Assembly (NCBI GenBank): GCA_020627605.1
Contig: JAHDGO010000034.1
Location: 1 to 11,843 of the forward strand
DNA: 11,843 nucleotides
DNA from: Yoonia sp.
GTDB taxonomy: Bacteria > Pseudomonadota > Alphaproteobacteria > Rhodobacterales > Rhodobacteraceae
Direction: 5' to 3'
The notes under the pieces were generated by a model, which ran no database searches, was not told the origin of the DNA, and was given only the letters and a program-made list of their open reading frames with translations. Both the position numbers and the translations under genes were made by a program. Shown in pieces: positions 6,627 through 11,843 of the stretch; position 1 is the stretch's first letter; each line of letters opens with the position of its first letter.

Positions 6627-7516
6627 AGGGGATGCTGGACCTGATCGTCGGTGATCCGCAAGCAGATCGCGCCGTGCCCCCAACCGGCCTGACGGCCCGG
6701 CTGACGGTTTTTGTTGCGGCCGTCATGGCGTTTCTGGCTGTCATCGCGCTGGCCCTGTCGCTGACCACCAGCCGTCAGGCCGCGACCTGGGGGGAAGAGC
6801 TGGCGCAATCGGCGACCCTGCGCCTGCCTGCTGACCCTGATCTTGCCGATGAGTTGTTGCTGGCCGCGCTGGAGGTGTTGCAAACGACCCCCGGTGTTGC
6901 CCGCGCCCGCGCCTTGTCACCAGATGAACAGGCCGCATTACTGGAGCCATGGTTCGGACCCGACCTGCCACTGGATACATTGCCGGTTCCGCAGTTGATC
7001 GAGGTGATTGCCGAGAGTGATGGCTATGACAAAGACGGGTTGGCGGCCCGGCTGACAGCGCAGGTGCCCGGTGCCGTGCTGGATGACCACACCACATGGC
7101 GTGAGCCACTGGTTGCGGCGGCGAACCGCGTCAGGCTGATTGGCTGGGCGATCATTGTGCTGATCGGGGCCACGGTTGCGGCGATGATCACGCTGGCCGC
7201 CCAGGCCTCGCTGGCGACAAACCAACAGGTGATACGGGTGCTGCGTCTGGTCGGTGCGCGCGACGTCTATATCGCGCGCGCCTTTGTGCGCCGCTATACC
7301 CTGCGCGCCGCCCTGGGGGCCGTTGGTGGGGTGATCCTTGGGCTTCTGGCTGTTGCGCTGTTGCCCGGCGATGACAGTGGCGACAGCCTGCTGACCGCTG
7401 TCGGATTTCAGGGGGCAGAGTGGCTCTGGCCGCTGGTCATCCCGCTTCTTGCTGCCATCGTCGCCTTTCTGGCGACCCGCGCTGCAGCATTCCGCACATT
7501 GAAGGAAATGACATGA
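6623..7516 (+). CDS. ftsX: Cell division membrane protein FtsX
   Basis: Membrane partner of FtsE; in known systems its extracellular loop contacts a hydrolase or hydrolase activator. It has 297 residues with a short cytoplasmic N-terminus and four membrane helices at about 27-48, 170-196, 227-247 and 266-286. A large periplasmic loop (about 49-169) separates helices 1 and 2, the usual FtsX topology. The segment after helix 2, QQVIRVLRLVGARDVYIARAF, is the conserved cytoplasmic coupling region of FtsX (family pattern LxLxGAxxxyI). The sequence diverges strongly outside this region, as usual for FtsX. The identification rests on topology, that motif and the position directly after ftsE. It overlaps the acyltransferase gene by 4 bases. 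Confidence 0.92.
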   Translation: MKGMLDLIVGDPQADRAVPPTGLTARLTVFVAAVMAFLAVIALALSLTTSRQAATWGEELAQSATLRLPADPDLADELLLAALEVLQTTPGVARARALSPDEQAALLEPWFGPDLPLDTLPVPQLIEVIAESDGYDKDGLAARLTAQVPGAVLDDHTTWREPLVAAANRVRLIGWAIIVLIGATVAAMITLAAQASLATNQQVIRVLRLVGARDVYIARAFVRRYTLRAALGAVGGVILGLLAVALLPGDDSGDSLLTAVGFQGAEWLWPLVIPLLAAIVAFLATRAAAFRTLKEMT

Positions 7517-8241
7517 GCTACGCCGTCCAGCTGACCCGCTCGCTGATCTTCAATGCCTATATGTATGTGGCGATCCTCGCCTTCGGACTGGCCTTTCTGA
7601 TCCCTGCGATCTTTTCAGAACGGGCAGCGGTCATGGCCTGCAAAAGCTATTGCTGGCACATCCGCTGGGTCGCCAGTTGGATGATCGGGCTGAAGACAGA
7701 GTATCGTGGCACCCCACCGACAGAGGAATGCATGGTCGCCCCCAAGCATCAGTCGTTCTTTGATGTGCTGATGATCTTTGGTGCCCTGCCGCGTGGCAAA
7801 TTCATCTTCAAATCGCTGCTGAAATACGCCCCCATCGTGGGCCAGTACGGTCTGCGCATCGGCTGCATCCCCGTGGACCGGGGCAAGCGCGGTCAGGCCA
7901 TCAAGAAAATGGTCGCGGATGTCGAGGCCGGGCGCGCGCGCCCCGGCCAGTTGATCATCTATCCCCAAGGCACGCGGATCAATCCCGGCGTCAAAGCCCC
8001 CTACAAGGTCGGCACCGGTGTGCTGTACCGTGAGTTGGGCCAGCCGGTTGTCCCGGTGGCCACCAATGTCGGTGTCTTCTGGCCCAAGCGCGGCTTTCTG
8101 CGCAAACCGGGCACGGCCGTGTTTGAGTTTCTGCCAAAGATCGAACCGGGGCTGGAAGTGACAGAGTTCATGGCCAAGCTGGAACATGACATCGAAACTG
8201 CCAGCGACCGTCTGAACAAGGAAGCAGGCTTTGATGGTTGA
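7513..8241 (+). CDS. PlsC-type lysophospholipid / 1-acyl-glycerol-3-phosphate acyltransferase
   Basis: Likely moves an acyl chain onto lysophosphatidic acid or another lysolipid at the inner membrane (phospholipid synthesis or remodelling). It has 242 residues. An N-terminal hydrophobic segment (about 8-32) is followed by the acyltransferase motifs: HQSFFD (H79, D84; HX4D catalytic pair), GCIPVDR (117-123, motif II), YPQGTR (150-155, motif III) and PVVPVATN (178-185, motif IV). Motif III carries Gln where the usual form is F/YPEGTR. Start choice: the ATG at 7513 overlaps the ftsX stop (ATGA) and lies after AAGGAA (7502-7507). It probably forms one operon with ftsEX and the gene after it. Rhodobacterales often carry more than one PlsC-like protein, so the exact substrate is unknown and no symbol is given. 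Confidence 0.88.
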   Translation: MSYAVQLTRSLIFNAYMYVAILAFGLAFLIPAIFSERAAVMACKSYCWHIRWVASWMIGLKTEYRGTPPTEECMVAPKHQSFFDVLMIFGALPRGKFIFKSLLKYAPIVGQYGLRIGCIPVDRGKRGQAIKKMVADVEAGRARPGQLIIYPQGTRINPGVKAPYKVGTGVLYRELGQPVVPVATNVGVFWPKRGFLRKPGTAVFEFLPKIEPGLEVTEFMAKLEHDIETASDRLNKEAGFDG

Positions 8242-8842
8242 GCATGCCGTCACCGACATCGCCCAGCTGGAGGCTGTCTATGGCACTCCGGGCGAGGCTT
8301 CGCTGATCAAGGTCGCCGACCACCTGACCCCGCTTTACACAAAATGGATCATGGCATCACGGTTGTGCATCGTCTCTACCGTTGGGCCAGAGGGTACAGA
8401 CGGCAGCCCGCGCGGCGATGATGGCCCGGTGGTGCAGGTGGCCGACGACAAGACGCTGTTGATGCCGGACTGGCGCGGCAACAACCGGATCGATACCCTG
8501 CGCAATATCGTGGCTGACGGGCGTATCAGCCTGATGTTTATGGTGCCGGGGTCGCACAACGTCATCCGCGTCAACGGCAGGGCACTTGTGTCACTTGATC
8601 CTGATCTGATCGGTCGCTTTGACGATCACGGGAAACTGCCGCGCAGTGTTGTCGTGATCACTGTGGCAGAAATCTACAGCCAATGCGCCCGCGCCTTGAT
8701 GCGCGCCGGGATATGGACCTCTGGTGATGAAAGCGCCGGGTTGCCCACGGTGGGCGCGCTTCTGGCCGAACAGAAGGCTGATTTTGACGGGCAGGCCTAT
8801 GACGCAAACTGGGCTGCGCGGGCGAAAGACACGATGTGGTAG
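8234..8842 (+). CDS. Pyridoxamine 5'-phosphate oxidase-like FMN-binding protein
   Basis: A 202-residue split-barrel flavin-binding protein, probably of the MSMEG_1061-type subfamily (TIGR04025 by memory). Supporting blocks are STVGPEGTDGSPRGDDGP (48-65), LLMPDWRGNNRIDTLRNI (75-92), where the family binds FMN phosphate, and VIRVNGRALVS (110-120). The C-terminal half has EIYSQCARALMRAGIW (146-161), typical of this subfamily. The substrate is unknown; it is not expected to be the vitamin B6 enzyme PdxH. Start choice: the ATG at 8234 lies 9 bases after AAGGAAG (8218-8224) and overlaps the acyltransferase gene by 8 bases, so it is the last gene of the ftsEX operon. Its stop (8840-8842) directly abuts the stop of the convergent gene. 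Confidence 0.87.
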   Translation: MVEHAVTDIAQLEAVYGTPGEASLIKVADHLTPLYTKWIMASRLCIVSTVGPEGTDGSPRGDDGPVVQVADDKTLLMPDWRGNNRIDTLRNIVADGRISLMFMVPGSHNVIRVNGRALVSLDPDLIGRFDDHGKLPRSVVVITVAEIYSQCARALMRAGIWTSGDESAGLPTVGALLAEQKADFDGQAYDANWAARAKDTMW

Positions 8843-9514
8843 TCAGCGCAGGCGCAGGTTGCTGTCACGTCCCAGACCGCGCCGCACGCTCCATCCGATC
8901 ATCACAAGGCTGATCACCAGCCACAGGATGCCCCACATCACTGTCGTGCCGCCGAACTCCTCTGCCAGCATCCGGGCGTCAGAGCGCAGCGACGACCGCA
9001 ACAGCGTGTCACTGACAATGTCGTAGGGCACGTAGATCATGCTGCTTAGACCGATCACCCGCAGGATCAGATCGTTGATGCGGTTGTGCAGAAACCGTGC
9101 GGCCCCCAGCATCGCCACCCCGACCGAGATGGTAAAGATCAGGGCAAAGCCGCTGCGGATGTAAAGTGCAGCGATCACCAGCATCAGCACACCGCAACCC
9201 GCCATGACCGCACGATCCGCAGATGTTCTGGCCGCGGCCAGCAACAGGCCGATGCCGATCAGCAGTGACCCCAGATAGCCCGCGCTGAGCGTGATAAACC
9301 TGTTTCCGCCCCTGCTCCATACGCTGCCGCCTTGGTTGGGTGAAACCGTCAGGCTGACCACCTCACCCCCGGTCAGCACGGTGGCGATGGCATGGGCCGC
9401 TTCATGAAAAAAGACCACGAGGATTTTCAGCGGTGCGACAATGGGCGTCTGCCAGAAGGCAAAGATCAGCCCGGTCAGCACCAAAAGCTGCCAATGCCCG
9501 GCAAGCAGGCGCAA
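8843..9514 (-). CDS. M50-type (site-2 protease-like) membrane metallopeptidase
   Basis: A polytopic membrane protein of about 223 residues with the zinc motif HEAAH (37-41) in a hydrophobic helix, followed by SAGYLGSLLIG (77-87), as in the M50B-like peptidase family (PF13398 type). At least five further hydrophobic stretches follow. The segment YDIVSDTL...SDARMLAEEFGGT (164-190) holds Asp residues (165, 169, 179), one of which may be the third zinc ligand. There is no PDZ or CBS domain. No ATG or GTG start fits. I chose TTG at 9512-9514, one base after the accA stop, with AAAGGGG (minus strand; 9529-9535) 14 bases upstream. A longer TTG start at 9547 lies inside accA and has no ribosome binding site. 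It is downstream of accA, probably co-transcribed. The substrate is unknown. Confidence 0.82.
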   Translation of the reverse strand: MRLLAGHWQLLVLTGLIFAFWQTPIVAPLKILVVFFHEAAHAIATVLTGGEVVSLTVSPNQGGSVWSRGGNRFITLSAGYLGSLLIGIGLLLAAARTSADRAVMAGCGVLMLVIAALYIRSGFALIFTISVGVAMLGAARFLHNRINDLILRVIGLSSMIYVPYDIVSDTLLRSSLRSDARMLAEEFGGTTVMWGILWLVISLVMIGWSVRRGLGRDSNLRLR

Positions 9515-9515
9515 A

Positions 9516-10478
9516 TCAGGCAGCCAACCCCTTTGATCCCAGATCAAGGTATTTGCGCCGCCGGTCGTTGCGCAGCTTTTCCGGGGACAGATCGCGCAAT
9601 TCGTTCAGCATGCTGACGAGGGCGTCACCGACTGATTTGACGGTCGTCTCTGGATCACGATGCGCACCGCCCATGGGCTCTGCGATGATCCGGTCGCAAA
9701 CGCCCAGTTCATGCAGGTCCTTGGATGTCAGGCGCAGGGCCTCTGCGGACTCACGCATCTTTTCGGCGTCCTTCCACAGGATGGATGCGCAGCCCTCTGG
9801 ACTGATGACGGAATAGATCGAGTGTTCCAGCATCGCGACGCGGTTGGCCGTGGCAAAGGCCACCGCCCCGCCTGATCCGCCCTCGCCAATCACCACGCTG
9901 ATCAGCGGGACGCCAAGCTCCAGACATTTCTCGGTAGAGCGGGCAATCGCCTCTGACTGGCCGCGTTCTTCGGCCCCTTTGCCGGGGTAGGCACCGGGGG
10001 TGTCGACAAGGGTGATCACCGGCAGGCCAAAACGGTTGGCCAGTTCCATCAGGCGGATCGCCTTGCGGTATCCCTCTGGCCGGGCCATGCCGAAATTACG
10101 CTCAATCCGGGATTTGGTGTCGTTGCCCTTTTCATGACCGATCACCATCACAGGGGCACCGTCCAGCCGGGCGATACCACCCATCACAGCGTGATCATCG
10201 GCAAAATTGCGGTCACCGGCCAGGGGCGTATATTCGGTAAACAGCGTGTTGATATAGTCCTGACAATGGGGGCGCTGCGGGTGGCGGGCCACCTGACATT
10301 TCCGCCAAGGCGTCAGATCATTGTAAAGCGTGCGCAAAAGATCCGCCGCCTTCTTGTCCAGCGCGCTGGCCTCTTTTTCCACGTCCATCTCGGCATTTTC
10401 GCGCGCCATCGCGCGCAGTTCTTCCGCTTTGCCTTCGATCTCTGCCAGCGGTTTTTCAAAGTCGAGGTATTGAGACAT
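9516..10478 (-). CDS. accA: Acetyl-CoA carboxylase carboxyltransferase subunit alpha
   Basis: Alpha half of the carboxyltransferase that, with AccD, moves the carboxyl group from carboxybiotin to acetyl-CoA, giving malonyl-CoA for fatty acid synthesis; cytoplasmic. It has 320 residues, the usual length. The sequence begins with [20 protein letters not shown] and has an N-terminal helical region. The crotonase-like carboxyltransferase core includes [12 protein letters not shown] (129-140), [18 protein letters not shown] (157-174) and [11 protein letters not shown] (198-208), followed by [13 protein letters not shown] (225-237), all hallmarks of AccA. Start choice: the ATG at 10476-10478 lies 9 bases after AAAGGT; a longer frame from 10538 adds an unrelated leader over the promoter. 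The M50 gene starts right after its stop. It diverges from the small secreted-protein gene. Confidence 0.97.
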   Translation of the reverse strand: MSQYLDFEKPLAEIEGKAEELRAMARENAEMDVEKEASALDKKAADLLRTLYNDLTPWRKCQVARHPQRPHCQDYINTLFTEYTPLAGDRNFADDHAVMGGIARLDGAPVMVIGHEKGNDTKSRIERNFGMARPEGYRKAIRLMELANRFGLPVITLVDTPGAYPGKGAEERGQSEAIARSTEKCLELGVPLISVVIGEGGSGGAVAFATANRVAMLEHSIYSVISPEGCASILWKDAEKMRESAEALRLTSKDLHELGVCDRIIAEPMGGAHRDPETTVKSVGDALVSMLNELRDLSPEKLRNDRRRKYLDLGSKGLAA

Positions 10479-10507
10479 GGAGATGCTACCTTTGCCGAAA
10501 TTCCAAC

Positions 10508-10538
10508 AATATATGGCGTATGGCCCCGGCAATGGCAA
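10508..10538 (-). promoter_or_regulatory. accA: Candidate accA promoter
   Basis: On the minus strand TTGCCA (10533-10538) and TATATT (10508-10513) each differ at one base from the sigma-70 consensus; their spacer is 19 bases, a little long. Transcription would start near 10500, giving a short leader that contains the accA ribosome binding site. Confidence 0.4.
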
Positions 10539-10566
10539 CGGCGTGAAATGGCCGAAGTTCTGCCAT
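10513..10566. repeat. Cluster of ATGGC pentamers in the accA / secreted-protein gap
   Basis: ATGGC occurs at 10513-10517, 10520-10524, 10532-10536 and 10548-10552, and its reverse complement GCCAT at 10562-10566, all within 54 bases. They overlap the candidate accA promoter. They could be binding sites for a regulator of either gene, or a chance cluster; spacing is irregular. Confidence 0.25.
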
Positions 10567-10625
10567 CATATGACCGCAGCCTGACAGGACAGAGGATGGG
10601 AATTTCGCAACGAAAGGATGAACCA

Positions 10626-11051
10626 ATGCGTATTCTTCCCGTGATCGCAGCAGTCGCAGTCGGCTTCGCCAGTCCCGCCATGGCCCAGATGATCAACTTT
10701 GGCGATGACAGCAGCCAATGGTCAAACAACGGCGAATGCGATGACGGGCGGTTTACCGGGCCGGGCCTGACATCCACCCCGCTTCTGGAAGATGACGTAT
10801 TGGCCGATGCAACGGATTGCCGCAATGCCTATAACGCTGGTCAGCTGACGCTGGCAGGTGTGTCAAAGGATGGCACCATCGATTTTGGCAACGACAGTGG
10901 CGAATGGTCCAATGACGGCGAATGCGATGACATGCGCTTTGCAGGTCCCGGCATGACAACGACGCCGCTGTTGCAAGAGGATATCATGCGCGATGCCTCT
11001 GACTGCCGCGCGGCCTTTCAGGCCGGGCAACTGACGCTGGCCGGTCAGTAA
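10626..11051 (+). CDS. Small secreted protein made of two tandem 56-residue repeats
   Basis: 141 residues, function unknown. A Sec signal peptide is clear: RI, a hydrophobic core (residues 4-16) and SPAMA/Q with cleavage after residue 20. The mature protein is two copies of one module (23-78 and 85-140, period 62 residues with no gaps), identical at 38 of 56 positions. Each copy has FG.DS..WSN.GECDD, then RF.GPG..T.TPLL and DA.DCR, ending with AGQLTLAG. Each module holds two Cys (C38/C65 and C100/C127), likely one disulfide each, and many Asp/Asn residues that could bind calcium (inference). I recall similar single modules in other alphaproteobacterial secreted or protease-like proteins but know no named family. 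Start choice: the ATG at 10626 is 7 bases after AAGGA (10614-10618). The frame is open upstream to 10134, antisense to accA, which is spurious. Confidence 0.85.
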   Translation: MRILPVIAAVAVGFASPAMAQMINFGDDSSQWSNNGECDDGRFTGPGLTSTPLLEDDVLADATDCRNAYNAGQLTLAGVSKDGTIDFGNDSGEWSNDGECDDMRFAGPGMTTTPLLQEDIMRDASDCRAAFQAGQLTLAGQ

Positions 11052-11063
11052 CCCCTTGTTGCG

Positions 11064-11843
11064 TCAGCCCGCGATCATCTCGGACTGGCGCACGATCACC
11101 TCTGCCTGTTTGATCGACGCGATATCGACCAAACGGCCCTTATAGACCGTCGCCCCTTCGCCACGCGCTTTCGCGTCTTCCATCGCGGCGAGGATTTCGC
11201 GTGCTTCGGCGACGGCTTCTTCTGACGGGGTAAAGACCTCGTTGGCCAGCGCGATTTGTTTCGGGTGGATCGCCCATTTGCCAACCATGCCAAGCGTGGC
11301 CGACCGGCGTGCCTGCGCGCGGTAGCCTTCGTCGTCGCTGAAATCGCCAAATGGTCCGTCCACGGGCAACACCCCATGGGTGCGACATGCCGCAACGATG
11401 GCCGTCTGCGCCCAGTGCCACGGGTCAGAGTAGTGCCGCGTGTCACCATGCAGCATGTAATAGTTGTCCTGCGTGCCGCCGATGCCGGTTGTCTGCATCC
11501 CCATGGAGGCCGCGAAATCCGCAGCACCAAGGCTCATCGCCGCCATGCGGGGGGAGGATGCGGCGATCTCTTCCACATGGGCGATGCCAGCGGCGCTTTC
11601 GATGATCACCTCAAAGCTGATCGGCTTGCTGCGTCCTTTCGCCCGCTCAATCGCCGTGACCAGCGCATCCACCGCATAGACATCAGCCGCACAACCGACC
11701 TTTGGGATCATGATCTGGTCAAGACGGTCGCCTGCCTGTTCCAGCACATCGACGACGTCTTTGTACCAATAAGGTGTGTCGAGCCCGTTGATCCGCACGG
11801 ACAGGTATTTGCTGTTCCAATCGACGTCATTGATTGCCTGAAT
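11064..11843 (-). CDS. mcl1: L-malyl-CoA / beta-methylmalyl-CoA lyase, C-terminal part (5' end outside window)
   Basis: An HpcH/HpaI aldolase/citrate lyase family enzyme. In Rhodobacter, Mcl1 cleaves beta-methylmalyl-CoA and L-malyl-CoA to glyoxylate plus propionyl-CoA or acetyl-CoA in the ethylmalonyl-CoA pathway and the 3-hydroxypropionate-type routes. 259 residues are present and the frame is open to the right edge; the Rhodobacter enzyme has about 318, so roughly 60 are missing. Family blocks include RINGLDTP near the start, DQIMIPKVGCAADVYAVDAL, FEVIIESAAGIAHVEEIAA with the metal-binding Glu, and MSLGAADFAASMGMQTTGIGG with the metal-binding Asp. WHWAQTAIVAACR, GPFGDFSDDEGY and MVGKWAIHPKQIALAN follow. 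The resemblance to Mcl1 is close along the whole fragment, which argues against the related malyl-CoA thioesterase. It ends 12 bases from the convergent secreted-protein gene. Confidence 0.9.
   Translation of the reverse strand: MQAINDVDWNSKYLSVRINGLDTPYWYKDVVDVLEQAGDRLDQIMIPKVGCAADVYAVDALVTAIERAKGRSKPISFEVIIESAAGIAHVEEIAASSPRMAAMSLGAADFAASMGMQTTGIGGTQDNYYMLHGDTRHYSDPWHWAQTAIVAACRTHGVLPVDGPFGDFSDDEGYRAQARRSATLGMVGKWAIHPKQIALANEVFTPSEEAVAEAREILAAMEDAKARGEGATVYKGRLVDIASIKQAEVIVRQSEMIAG

Noticed and set aside
6012..6883. Two overlapping minus-strand open frames (198 and 169 codons)
   Set aside because: Both are antisense to ftsE and the start of ftsX, which have complete ABC motifs and FtsX topology.
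10134..10625. Upstream extension of the secreted-protein frame
   Set aside because: It is antisense to accA and its promoter. The ribosome binding site and signal peptide place the start at 10626.
1..11843. Defence island, mobile element or other accessory system
   Set aside because: No transposase, integrase, terminal repeats, toxin-antitoxin pair or base-composition break is apparent; the genes are core or conserved lineage genes.

Overview
The window looks like ordinary chromosomal DNA of a marine-type alphaproteobacterium in the Rhodobacterales (Roseobacter/Rhodobacter group). I infer this from the protein families and their order: argH, a tiny lipoprotein and lysA; a DUF4175/TIGR02302-type membrane protein; a zinc-ribbon membrane protein divergent from ftsEX; and a malyl-CoA lyase very like the Rhodobacter Mcl1. 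The DNA is GC-rich by eye, coding density is very high, and many genes overlap by 4 bases. The genus cannot be fixed from this sequence. No mobile element, tRNA, rRNA, CRISPR array or phage gene was seen.

Layout. Left block, + strand (1-4997): the 3' end of argH overlaps a 57-residue lipoprotein gene by 4 bases. A three-helix DUF2834 protein follows after 1 base, then lysA (diaminopimelate decarboxylase, GTG start), then an 880-residue DUF4175-type protein with a Gln/Gly-rich repeat tract. A convergent minus-strand gene (5019-5786) encodes a cytoplasmic zinc ribbon joined to one membrane helix. A 165-base divergent intergenic region separates it from a + strand operon (5952-8842): ftsE, ftsX, a PlsC-type acyltransferase and an FMN-binding pyridoxamine-phosphate-oxidase-like protein, each overlapping the next by 4-8 bases. 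On the minus strand, accA (start 10478) is followed almost directly by an M50-type membrane metallopeptidase gene whose stop abuts the end of the operon. On the right, a small secreted two-repeat protein (10626-11051) diverges from accA and converges on the 3' part of mcl1, which runs off the window.

How the genes relate. Most belong to core processes: arginine and lysine/peptidoglycan precursor synthesis (argH, lysA), cell division and wall hydrolase control (ftsE, ftsX), phospholipid and fatty acid synthesis (PlsC-type protein, accA) and C2/C3 acyl-CoA metabolism (mcl1). The less understood members are the lipoprotein, the DUF2834 protein, the DUF4175 protein, the zinc-ribbon protein, the M50 peptidase and the two-repeat secreted protein. 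I see no convincing new multi-gene system. The points that most deserve a second look are the two-repeat secreted protein, the apparent CTG start of the DUF4175 gene, the YPQGTR variant in the acyltransferase, and the small repeat structures in three intergenic regions.
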